DNA of 17,420 bases, from contig JAZNBF010000064.1 in NCBI GenBank assembly GCA_045586905.1, positions 1 to 17,420 on the forward strand, written 5' to 3'. A model generated the notes under the pieces. That model was not told the DNA's origin, searched no databases, and saw only the letters and a program-made list of their open reading frames with translations. The DNA comes from RGIG1828 sp045586905. GTDB lineage: Bacteria; Bacillota; Clostridia; UMGS1810. Positions 7,940 through 14,634 of this stretch are shown one piece after another; within the stretch, counting starts at the first letter, position 1; each line of letters opens with the position of its first letter. Position numbers and translations under genes: made by a program.

Positions 7940-8827
7940 TTATGACTTTATTTTTACTGCGCTCTTATTTACAGTGATTTCCATCTCTTCCTTGCCGGTA
8001 TACTTTTCACCGTCAATAGACCAGTCGATGGCATCTTTCATTTCTATCTTCAGATTGCTTGTTTTAAAAAACTCATACATATCACATGAAAAATCTGAGT
8101 TTATGGCACCTCTCACAATTCTCGTCAGCTCCATTGGAGTTTTTGGCTTTTTCATAAGACAAACCTCAAACAGACCGTCGTTGAATTCCACCAGATTGTC
8201 ATCGATTTTCACAATTCCACCAATGGATGTCGAGTTTGTAACTGCGCCGAAAATATACTCTCCCTCATACACCTGACCGTCCGATTCAAACCTTGCCTCT
8301 ATGGCCTTGATGTTCGCAAGGTCTTTTATGCCTTCAAGCACATATGCAGTATGTCCAATCATATTTTTTAGTGATTGCGAAGCATTATACGAGGCCGATG
8401 TAAAAGCACCAAAAGATGCCACATAGTTAAAACAAGTTCCTTCTATCTGTCCCACATCCACAAAATGTTCCCGGCCAAGCACTGCAAGCTTTGCGGCTTC
8501 TCTTGCTTCAAACGGAATACCGATACTTCTTGCATAGTCGTTTGTGCTTCCCGATGGAATGTAGCCAATGGGCACTGTGCCGCCTGCTGCATATGCACCC
8601 GACACGGTTTCTCGCAGAGTTCCGTCGCCGCCCGAGCACACAATTGTATCATACATTCCGCTCTCTGTGCCCTCTTTTGCAAAGAGCTCAGCGTCGCCCA
8701 CATTTCGGGTGATGCGTGTTGTCGCAAGATAGCCTTCTTCGCTTATAGCATCTATAATATCAAAAAGCATAGACTTGTTTTTCAGCTTTCCCGACCTGGG
8801 ATTTATTATCAGCAAAACATTTTTCAT
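7940..8827 (-). CDS. Diacylglycerol kinase family lipid kinase (YegS/DgkB-like)
   Basis: The protein has 295 residues, the normal length for this family of soluble lipid kinases, which phosphorylate diacylglycerol or related lipids at the membrane using ATP. The N-terminal nucleotide-binding signs are INPRSGK (8-14), SGGDGT (65-70) and GYIPSGSTNDYAR (88-100). The last is the usual PxGTxNDxAR motif with Ser-Thr in place of Gly-Thr-Gly. The C-terminal lobe contains NDGLFEV and WSIDGE, the latter typical of the acidic motif near the end of the family. AAGGTG lies 5 bases before the ATG at 8827. The gene is transcribed alone, divergent from the peptide operon. The family is sure; whether the substrate is diacylglycerol, undecaprenol or something else cannot be read from the sequence. 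Confidence 0.93.
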   Translation of the reverse strand: MKNVLLIINPRSGKLKNKSMLFDIIDAISEEGYLATTRITRNVGDAELFAKEGTESGMYDTIVCSGGDGTLRETVSGAYAAGGTVPIGYIPSGSTNDYARSIGIPFEAREAAKLAVLGREHFVDVGQIEGTCFNYVASFGAFTSASYNASQSLKNMIGHTAYVLEGIKDLANIKAIEARFESDGQVYEGEYIFGAVTNSTSIGGIVKIDDNLVEFNDGLFEVCLMKKPKTPMELTRIVRGAINSDFSCDMYEFFKTSNLKIEMKDAIDWSIDGEKYTGKEEMEITVNKSAVKIKS

Positions 8828-8859
8828 TCAATCACCTTAATAATTAGTCTTTCCATATA

Positions 8860-8888
8860 ATATTACTACACGCTTTTGTCTTTGTCAA
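8860..8888 (-). promoter_or_regulatory. Promoter of the lipid kinase gene
   Basis: On the minus strand a perfect TTGACA (8888-8883), a 17-base spacer, and TAATAT (8865-8860) as a weak -10. The start codon follows 33 bases downstream of the -10 box. Confidence 0.65.
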
Positions 8889-8913
8889 TCCTTTGCAATT
8901 TAACACTTCATGC

Positions 8914-8942
8914 TTGATTTTCTTCTGCAATGATGATACAAT
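8914..8942 (+). promoter_or_regulatory. Promoter of the PqqD/S26/ABC operon
   Basis: TTGATT (8914-8919), a 17-base spacer and TACAAT (8937-8942). A short palindrome, ATGAT-6-ATCAT (8930-8945), covers the -10 and could be an operator. GGAGGGG (8964-8970) precedes the ATG at 8979. Confidence 0.6.
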
Positions 8943-8978
8943 CATAATGTATAGTGTTATTTTGGAGGGGTTTTCAAA

Positions 8979-10037
8979 ATGGTGGGTTATGCATCTTCGG
9001 CAGATGACAAGCTAAACTGTGACGAAATAACAGTAACAGTTTTCTCTTCAGGCTTTTTCCCCCACGAGCATGTTTTGTCCGAATTTGAGGTGTACAGTGT
9101 TAGCAGAGATTTCACTAAGGTGATAAAGCTAAAGGGCATATCCGACGCTTTTTCTTTGCCTCGCCGGCACTTTTTCAAAATTGCAGGACTTTTGCATAGC
9201 GAAGAAATTAAAAACCGTTGTGCCTGCCGCATAAGCTGGCGCACCTCTCCGGTGTCATGTGCAGAAAAAATCAAAACCGAACTTTTGCAAGATGTCTGGT
9301 TTCCCGCACCGGTTTTTGTAGACCATTGTGAGACAGGATGCATAAACATAACGCCACTTCTTTTCAAAGACACTCCAAAGCCTCTTGAGGCATCAATGGT
9401 GTGCGATGTGCTCAATCTTTTAATTGTTCAGACACGTCTCAGACTTCCGCATTCGTTTTTTAACTGTATGAATTCTGTATATTGCAGTCTTGATGTGCTG
9501 AGAGTTTTTGTGAGCCTTTTTGGCAGTGATATTCCTTCCTCTCCCGATGTGGCATCAAATCTGAAAAGACTGAATTTAAAACCCCCTCGGTTGAATGTTT
9601 CGGAAGATATACTCGCTCCGCTTTCTTCACTTGAGTTTTCTTCGCCTTCCCATAGCTCCACCTGCCTCAGCCTTGCCATAGATGCCAAAAGAAAATATGT
9701 GTCGGGTGTGTGCAGTGATTTTTGCAGGTGCATCGGGACAAAGGATGGCTGGCAAACTTTTTTGTCTGCCCTGTCACACCATGCCGGAGATTTTTCACAC
9801 ACTCTCACAGAGCTTGCGCAGGTTTTTGTTGCAGGTGAAAACATAAGTTCCATATCCGACATACGCTATCTCACTCTGTATGAGCTTTACAGTGCATTTG
9901 CATTTTTCGAAACGCGTCTTTCTCTCAAAAGAATGATTGCGCATAGCCGATTAAGACAAAGAATATTAAACAGATTGAAAACACCTGATTTTATAGATGG
10001 TGTATCAGATATAAAACAGAAGGAGTTTTTATTATGA
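8979..10037 (+). CDS. Cys-rich protein of unknown function heading the PqqD operon
   Basis: This is a 352-residue protein that I do not recognise. It has no signal peptide and no clear membrane segment, so it is probably cytosolic. It has 13 cysteines (C14, 81, 83, 94, 117, 121, 142, 163, 169, 229, 245, 249, 251), a high number for an anaerobe's cytosolic protein, including the spaced sets CAC (81-83), HCETGC (116-121) and CSDFCRC (245-251) that could bind a metal or Fe-S cluster. The C-terminal third (~270-335) looks helical and ends in a basic stretch. I see no SPASM radical SAM CxxxCxxC motif, P-loop, nucleotidyltransferase or transglutaminase motif. The start has a strong GGAGGGG site. 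Its last bases share an ATGA overlap with the PqqD gene, which implies coupled translation and a linked role. It could be a maturase or scaffold for the peptide system; that is inference. Confidence 0.75.
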   Translation: MVGYASSADDKLNCDEITVTVFSSGFFPHEHVLSEFEVYSVSRDFTKVIKLKGISDAFSLPRRHFFKIAGLLHSEEIKNRCACRISWRTSPVSCAEKIKTELLQDVWFPAPVFVDHCETGCINITPLLFKDTPKPLEASMVCDVLNLLIVQTRLRLPHSFFNCMNSVYCSLDVLRVFVSLFGSDIPSSPDVASNLKRLNLKPPRLNVSEDILAPLSSLEFSSPSHSSTCLSLAIDAKRKYVSGVCSDFCRCIGTKDGWQTFLSALSHHAGDFSHTLTELAQVFVAGENISSISDIRYLTLYELYSAFAFFETRLSLKRMIAHSRLRQRILNRLKTPDFIDGVSDIKQKEFLL

Positions 10038-10300
10038 AAATCAAAAAAGGATTTATTCTCAAAGAAATAGCAGAAAGCTATGTTGTTGTGCCTGTTGGTG
10101 ACGATCTTGTGGATTTTTCTCTCATGATAACCACCAACGAAACAGGAGCATTTTTGTGGAATTGCCTTGCCGAAGACAAAACAGAAGCAGAGCTCGTATC
10201 TCTGCTCAGTGCCGAATATGAGGGCGCCGATGAAGAGGCTATGGCATCCGATGTGGCAGAGTTTGTTGCCCTGCTCAAAGAAAACAACGTTCTGGAGTAA
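10034..10300 (+). CDS. Stand-alone PqqD-family peptide carrier (RRE)
   Basis: The protein has 88 residues. It matches the PqqD/RiPP-recognition-element fold: an N-terminal beta part (IKKGFILKEIAESYVVVPVG), the hallmark NETGAFLWNCL (35-45), then a helical end with VAEFVALLKENNVLE. Proteins of this family bind the leader of a precursor peptide and present it to a modifying enzyme; in lasso pathways the same fold is called B1. It overlaps the upstream gene by ATGA and is followed 3 bases later by the S26 peptidase gene. It normally pairs with a radical SAM, lasso-type or other maturase, and none of these is recognisable in the window. The best partner peptide visible is the 59-residue product at 13461-13640. 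Confidence 0.92.
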   Translation: MKIKKGFILKEIAESYVVVPVGDDLVDFSLMITTNETGAFLWNCLAEDKTEAELVSLLSAEYEGADEEAMASDVAEFVALLKENNVLE

Positions 10301-10303
10301 ATC

Positions 10304-10780
10304 ATGGTGCAAAAAAGAATAAGGCCAAGCATAACAGAGCTTGCTCCCTTCATTGTCGATAGTCTCAATGAGGGCAAAGCAGTAAAGCTCACTGTTACCG
10401 GCAATAGCATGTTCCCTCTTTTTCGTGATGACAAAGACAGTGTCATCATAGAAAAAGCCGATTCGTTCAAAAAGTATGATATTGTTTTATACCACAGACC
10501 AAACGGGCAATATGTGCTCCATCGCATTGTGTCGGTCTGTGGCGATGAGTTTGTCTTTGCGGGCGACAATGAAACCGTCAAAGAAAAAGGCGTGCCTCGC
10601 TCTGATTGCATTGCCAGAGTAACAAGCTTCAATCGCTCCGGCGAAACTTTTAAAGTCGATGCTCTGTGGCACATTTTTTACAGTCGCATATGGGTATGGT
10701 TTTTCCCCATAAGACGCATTCTCGGCAAAGTTCTCCGCATTTTTGCAAAACTATTGCATAAAATTATTTTCACATCATAA
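10304..10780 (+). CDS. S24/S26-family signal-peptidase-like serine protease
   Basis: The protein has 158 residues. The motif VTGNSMFPLF (31-40) is the nucleophile box of S24/S26 peptidases, with S35 as the expected nucleophile. KYDIVLYHRPNG leads to YVLHRIVSV, where H73 sits at the position that is Lys in bacterial type I signal peptidases and His in SipW/ER-type enzymes, so a Ser-His dyad is likely. FAGDNE (85-90) matches the conserved GDN box. There is no N-terminal membrane anchor; instead the C-terminus (~121-158, WHIFYSRIWVWFFPIRRIL and on) is hydrophobic and basic and may sit on the membrane. Its place between PqqD and the ABC exporter suggests cleavage of a peptide leader before or during export, which is inference. 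The ribosome site GGAG lies in the last codons of the PqqD gene. Confidence 0.88.
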   Translation: MVQKRIRPSITELAPFIVDSLNEGKAVKLTVTGNSMFPLFRDDKDSVIIEKADSFKKYDIVLYHRPNGQYVLHRIVSVCGDEFVFAGDNETVKEKGVPRSDCIARVTSFNRSGETFKVDALWHIFYSRIWVWFFPIRRILGKVLRIFAKLLHKIIFTS

Positions 10781-10794
10781 CTATAAGTCCAAAG

Positions 10795-12474
10795 GTGGTG
10801 TCCGCCATAAAAAAGAATAACACAAAAACACTAAAATGGCTTTTGAAAAATTCATCCTTTGCTCTTTGGCGCATAGCTTTTCTGTCTTTGTGTGCAGTTG
10901 CACTTTCATATATTTCGGTGCGTTTTGCTTTTGTTTCAAAACAGCTTCTCGATTCTGCCACAGGCAGTGGGGGCAATCTCTGGCACAACATAAAGGTCAT
11001 GATAATTCTTGTGGCTGTGCAGCTTCTCATTCAGCTTGCCTACACTCTCATCCATCTCCATACCGAGACAGAAATGAAAAACAGGCTTTCGCGCAATCTT
11101 TTCAAAACTCTTCTTGGCAAAAAATGGTCACATCTTACACACTATCATTCGGGCGAGCTTATGAATCGCATAGGCACCGACACCGGCATAGTTACCACGG
11201 GTGTTATGTCAATAGTTCCTAATCTTTTTTCCTTTGTCTCAAGAATAGTGCTCGGTTTTGTTGCCCTTTATTCTCTCGACAAAAGCTTTGCTCTGATTTT
11301 TCTTGTTATATGTCCATTTATCATGGCAGTAGCAAAGATTTACAGCAAAAAAATAAAACCCCTGCACAAAGAGTGCCTTTCCCGCTCGGGCAAAACGCAG
11401 TCATTCATGCTTGAGTCTTTGCAAAATGTTCTTGTCATAAAATCATTCGGTGCATCCTCAAGAATGTCCGACCTTGCCCACCTCCTTCAGAAAGACCATC
11501 TGAAAATGGTTATGAAGAGGGGATACCTCAGCATATTTGCAAACATTCTGTTTTTTATATCTCTCACCATCGGATACTATTTTGCTGTGGGCTGGTGCGC
11601 ATGGAAAATTTCTCTTGGTCTTATGACAGTCGGCACATTCACTGCAATAATTCAGCTTGTCGGTCAGGTTCAGACTCCCTTCAAAGATCTTGCATCGGTA
11701 GCTCCTCAGGTCTATGCAGTGCTTGCATCCTCCGAAAGAATAATCGAGCTCGAAGATATCGAAGACGAAAAATTTAAGTATCACGATGTCGACTTTCTAC
11801 ATATATATAATAAGATGGAAACGATAAGTGCAAACGGGCTGACTTTTTCATATGACGAAGAGCCTGTGCTGGAAGATGCATCAATATGCATCCCCAAAAA
11901 CTCTCTCACAACCATCTGCGGCACATCGGGCATCGGCAAAAGCACTCTCATGAAACTGATGCTTGCCATACTGGAGCCATCCCGTGGCAACATCACCATA
12001 AACTGCGAAGATGGCACATCCTATGAAACAGATGCGTCGCTCAGGCCCTTGTTTGCATATGTGCCTCAGGGGAACATGGTTCTTTCGGGCACCATACGCA
12101 AAAACATAAGCTTTATGTCAGACGAAACCGACGAATCAAAAATCATCGAAGCGGCGAAGGCAGCCTGCATATATGATGCAATCCAGGAGCTTGAAGACGG
12201 ATTCGACACACCTCTTGGTGAAGGCGGCACAGGCCTTTCCGAAGGCCAGCTTCAGAGACTCAGCGTTGCAAGGGCTATATACTCGGGCGCTCCCATAATC
12301 CTTCTCGACGAGGCAACGTCGGCGCTCGATGGGGCAACCGAAAAGCAGATGCTTTCCAACATAAAAGCGCTGGACAATCGCACCTGCATCATCATCTCCC
12401 ACAAAGACGGTGCACTGGCAGTAAGCGATAAGGTGCTGTACATAGAAAACGGTAAAATATACGAAAAACAGTGA
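10795..12474 (+). CDS. ABC exporter, fused membrane and ATPase domains (peptide-type)
   Basis: The protein has up to 559 residues, the length of a type I half-exporter; it should dimerise. Residues ~22-300 hold the six-helix membrane domain and ~345-559 the ATPase: Walker A GTSGIGKST (376-384), Q-loop YVPQGN (Q425), signature LSEGQ (481-485), Walker B PIILLDE (500-506, E506 catalytic) and H-loop ISHK (H536). There is no N-terminal C39 peptidase domain, so leader removal must be done elsewhere; the S26 protein just upstream is a candidate. The start is uncertain. GTG codons at 10795 and 10798 overlap the only good Shine-Dalgarno sequence (AAGGTGG, 10792-10798), while an in-frame ATA at 10807 sits 8 bases after it. 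No ATG starts this frame until well inside the membrane domain. Confidence 0.92.
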   Translation: MVSAIKKNNTKTLKWLLKNSSFALWRIAFLSLCAVALSYISVRFAFVSKQLLDSATGSGGNLWHNIKVMIILVAVQLLIQLAYTLIHLHTETEMKNRLSRNLFKTLLGKKWSHLTHYHSGELMNRIGTDTGIVTTGVMSIVPNLFSFVSRIVLGFVALYSLDKSFALIFLVICPFIMAVAKIYSKKIKPLHKECLSRSGKTQSFMLESLQNVLVIKSFGASSRMSDLAHLLQKDHLKMVMKRGYLSIFANILFFISLTIGYYFAVGWCAWKISLGLMTVGTFTAIIQLVGQVQTPFKDLASVAPQVYAVLASSERIIELEDIEDEKFKYHDVDFLHIYNKMETISANGLTFSYDEEPVLEDASICIPKNSLTTICGTSGIGKSTLMKLMLAILEPSRGNITINCEDGTSYETDASLRPLFAYVPQGNMVLSGTIRKNISFMSDETDESKIIEAAKAACIYDAIQELEDGFDTPLGEGGTGLSEGQLQRLSVARAIYSGAPIILLDEATSALDGATEKQMLSNIKALDNRTCIIISHKDGALAVSDKVLYIENGKIYEKQ

Positions 12475-12475
12475 T

Positions 12476-12533
12476 TGTCAAAAATGCACAACAAACCGAA
12501 GGATAAATTGTGCATAAATGACACAGCTTTTTT
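12476..12533 (+). terminator. Interrupted inverted repeat after the ABC gene, possible terminator
   Basis: Arms 12476-12491 (TGTCA-AAA-ATGCACAA) and 12508-12523 (TTGTGCAT-AAA-TGACA) are perfectly complementary except for a symmetric AAA/AAA internal loop, and the hairpin loop is 16 bases. A run of six T follows at 12528-12533, four bases past the stem. It may end the 8979-12474 transcript, but its symmetry and its place 12 bases upstream of the next promoter also fit a regulator-binding site. Confidence 0.5.
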
Positions 12534-12544
12534 GAAAAAAAGTG

Positions 12545-12573
12545 TTGACAGATGAATTTAATTTTGATATTAT
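12545..12573 (+). promoter_or_regulatory. Strong promoter of the secreted protein/peptide transcript
   Basis: A perfect TTGACA (12545-12550), a 17-base spacer and TATTAT (12568-12573). It is the closest to consensus in the peptide region. The two genes it drives use a codon set rich in GCT, GGT, GTT and GTA, as the HU gene does, which fits high expression. Confidence 0.85.
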
Positions 12574-12612
12574 TAGTATAACGAAAAACATGATAAGGAG
12601 ATGTATGTCAAA

Positions 12613-13437
12613 ATGAAAAGCAGAAAACTCAGAGCTGCATTCGCAGTTTTATCTGCTCTCGCAGTGCTTGCAACTGCAATGACAGGTTTTGCAGCTACAG
12701 TTACCACAACAACTGAATATAATGCATTTAATGATTATGTTCACGTAACTTCCACAGTAACAGGCGCCAATGGCGATGTTACATATCTCGCAACCACTTC
12801 CAGTGACAAAGGTGTTGACTCTACCGGTATCCTCTACATCGATCAGAAAGCATCTGAAAACGGTTCTGTTACTTTCGATTACATGGTTTCCAAAGATGTT
12901 ATCGACGGTGCTATCACAACACTTGCTCTTGGCACAAATGGTACAGAAACAATCACACAGCCTGATGACGGTATAGGTCTCTATGCCCCCGCTGGTGTTG
13001 ATGCAACAGAATACACCATTGACTATGCTAATGATGTATATGGTAATGCTGATGATGGTATCTATGCATATATCAAAGCTAAATTAGGCTATGAAATCGA
13101 ATCTGTTACAATTGATGGCGCAGACCAAGATCTTGGTGCTTCCTACTATGTTCCTGTAAAAGACAATGGCGAACTTGCTGTAATCGTTGTTGAAACCAAA
13201 GAATCTGTTGTTACACCTTCAGTTGGTGATACCAAAAACTTCATCGACGTAGAAGATGGTAAAAACACAGTGGCTACTGTTATCAAACCTGTTGGTAGTT
13301 GGCAGCGCGCTGGTATCACATACTATGGTTATGATTTCCCTGCGCTTCAGTCCGCAAATGGCAATGGTTATGTGGCAGTTAAGATAATAGATGATGCTCC
13401 AATCGTAGAATCTCAGATTGTAGCATATGTTGAATAA
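12613..13437 (+). CDS. Secreted protein of unknown function
   Basis: The protein has 274 residues from the ATG at 12613. An in-frame ATG at 12601 touches the AAGGAG site directly and cannot use it. Residues 1-27 are a clear Sec signal peptide (basic KSRKLR, a hydrophobic core, likely cleavage after GFA). The mature part is rich in Thr, Val, Gly, Asp and Ala with no cysteine. It looks all-beta, with a YLATTSSDKG / ILYIDQKA stretch and several short beta-like modules, as in clostridial surface or S-layer-associated proteins. I know no enzyme family for it. The strong promoter and biased codons suggest an abundant product. The 59-residue peptide gene follows 23 bases later in the same transcript, so the two may be made together, perhaps as carrier or partner; that link is inference. 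Confidence 0.82.
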   Translation: MKSRKLRAAFAVLSALAVLATAMTGFAATVTTTTEYNAFNDYVHVTSTVTGANGDVTYLATTSSDKGVDSTGILYIDQKASENGSVTFDYMVSKDVIDGAITTLALGTNGTETITQPDDGIGLYAPAGVDATEYTIDYANDVYGNADDGIYAYIKAKLGYEIESVTIDGADQDLGASYYVPVKDNGELAVIVVETKESVVTPSVGDTKNFIDVEDGKNTVATVIKPVGSWQRAGITYYGYDFPALQSANGNGYVAVKIIDDAPIVESQIVAYVE

Positions 13438-13460
13438 TTAACAGAGAGGAGATATTTATT

Positions 13461-13640
13461 ATGAAAACTTATGTAAAACCCACAGTAGATGTCGTTGAAC
13501 TTTCTGTTAGAGAGAACATGGCTGCTCTTCCCGCACCTGTAACCGGTACCTCTGCTACCCTCAATCTTGGTGGTGACTATGGTAATGTAGTAGCAACTGT
13601 ATATGATCTCACAGCTGTTGCTATTTCACAGATGGCATAA
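13461..13640 (+). CDS. 59-residue peptide with YxxPxV leader-like N-terminus (candidate RiPP precursor)
   Basis: A short ORF with a near-ideal ribosome site (GAGAGGAG, 9 bases before the ATG). It begins MKTYVKPTVDVVELSV. Y4-x-x-P7-x-V9 matches the YxxPxL-type motif bound by the B1/PqqD-fold RRE of lasso pathways. A negatively charged stretch ending RENM leads to AALPAPVTGTS, a possible protease-cut area. The C-terminal ~30 residues (TLNLGGDYGNVVATVYDL and on, ending AISQMA) are Gly/Ala/Val/Thr-rich, with no Cys or Lys and with several Ser/Thr that a kinase could modify. The gene follows the secreted protein by 23 bases, ends just before a terminator, and is followed by an HPr-kinase-like gene. 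It uses highly biased codons. Short clostridial proteins with similar N-termini also occur outside known RiPP clusters, so the precursor role is an inference. Confidence 0.72.
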   Translation: MKTYVKPTVDVVELSVRENMAALPAPVTGTSATLNLGGDYGNVVATVYDLTAVAISQMA

Positions 13641-13664
13641 TCAAGGAATTCAACAATTCTAAAT

Positions 13665-13699
13665 ACAAAAAAGGTTGACTTATCGTCAGCCTTTTTTTT
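13665..13699 (+). terminator. Terminator (possibly partial) after the peptide gene
   Basis: Arms AAAAAGGTTGAC (13668-13679) and GTCAGCCTTTTT (13685-13696) pair with one G-T pair and a 5-base loop, followed by a T-run. No convincing promoter lies between it and the next gene at 13747. Read-through at reduced level would give abundant peptide and less kinase. Confidence 0.82.
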
Positions 13700-13746
13700 A
13701 AATCGCTACTAAACAACAGAAATATAAGTTGAAAGTAGGCATAACA

Positions 13747-14622
13747 ATGATCAAAAAATACACTATTGCCAAATTTAATATTAGTGTAGATGTGGAACAT
13801 GATGATTATTTCTTTAGTCGTCTGTCTTCATATGAGTCTAGCTTCGATGCAGAGCCCGACATCACATTCTCGCTCCGCCGCACAAAGCTACTCATCAAAC
13901 CGTCCTACACTCATCTTGTAAAAATAGGACAGGATAAATACACATGCAAAATTAACGGTGACGATGCTCTAATCAATTTCGACTCCAACACCGGCAAAAT
14001 TATTGCGCTCACAAAATTTGACAAATCATATTCCCACATTGATATTATTTCATATGATATAACTCAGGACTACGATTATTCATGCTCACATTTCAATTTC
14101 AATCTTGTTGGCAATGCAATGCACTATGTCATGGCTATGCATTCGGGTTTTGTTTTTCATGCATCATCGCTTGTGTGCGATGATGGTGCAGTTTTGTTCT
14201 CTGCTCCCTCCGGCACAGGAAAAACCACCCACACATCGCTTTGGCTTGAACAGTTTGAAGATGTCAGAATTTTAAATGACGACACCCCGATAATTCGTGT
14301 AGAGTCTGATGGCAAAGTCTCTGCCTTTGGCACTCCCTGGGCAGGCACTTCGGGTATCAATATAAACGAATCGGCGCCTCTTAAGGCAATTGTATTTTTG
14401 GAACGCTCCAAAGAAAACAGCATTACAAGACTTTCATCACAAGAAGCTCTCAAACGATTTTTTGAGGCAATAACATCTTCGCTGAATCCGACAATGCAGC
14501 TCAGCTTCCTTGATACTATCAAATCTATCTTTGCTTCAGTTCCCATCTATAAGCTTTCGTGCAACATGGAGCCGGAGGCTGCTGAGCTTGCACGAAACCA
14601 TATTTTCAATTCTACAAAATAA
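13747..14622 (+). CDS. HPr kinase-like ATPase (lasso-type PadeK/ThcoK-like)
   Basis: The protein has 291 residues from the ATG at 13747, chosen over a TTG at 13729 because AGTAGG lies 7-8 bases upstream. Residues ~130-210 resemble the HPr serine kinase C-terminal core: FHASSLV (H138), beta strand AVLFSAPSGTGKTTHT (P-loop 153-160), then ILNDDTPII (D178, D179), in place of the ADD motif. The first ~120 residues are a divergent N-terminal domain. True HprK has a CBS-like N-terminus and regulates sugar uptake; the shorter relatives in peptide clusters phosphorylate Ser in lasso precursors. Here it follows a candidate precursor, and the PqqD and ABC genes are nearby, which favours a tailoring role. 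Stop and Shine-Dalgarno of the next gene overlap (TAAGGAG), so it is in one operon with the SLH protein. The fold is likely; the substrate is inference. Confidence 0.82.
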   Translation: MIKKYTIAKFNISVDVEHDDYFFSRLSSYESSFDAEPDITFSLRRTKLLIKPSYTHLVKIGQDKYTCKINGDDALINFDSNTGKIIALTKFDKSYSHIDIISYDITQDYDYSCSHFNFNLVGNAMHYVMAMHSGFVFHASSLVCDDGAVLFSAPSGTGKTTHTSLWLEQFEDVRILNDDTPIIRVESDGKVSAFGTPWAGTSGININESAPLKAIVFLERSKENSITRLSSQEALKRFFEAITSSLNPTMQLSFLDTIKSIFASVPIYKLSCNMEPEAAELARNHIFNSTK

Positions 14623-14634
14623 GGAGATAAAATC

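Noticed and set aside
8979..10037. The Cys-rich protein as a radical SAM enzyme or uncharacterised nucleotidyltransferase.
   Set aside because: There is no CxxxCxxC near the N-terminus and no GG-like glycine-rich or nucleotidyltransferase DxD motif, so the family stays unknown.
12601..12612. An upstream ATG for the secreted protein.
   Set aside because: It abuts the AAGGAG with no spacing; the ATG at 12613 gives a proper signal peptide.
13461..13640. A lasso core starting at G41 with D49 as ring acceptor in the 59-residue peptide.
   Set aside because: The ring size of 9 is allowed, but there is no Thr at position -2 of the core and no B2 protease or C cyclase gene in the window.
13646..13660. 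A small GAATT / AATTC palindrome after the peptide gene.
   Set aside because: A five-base stem in AT-rich DNA is expected by chance, and a clear terminator follows.
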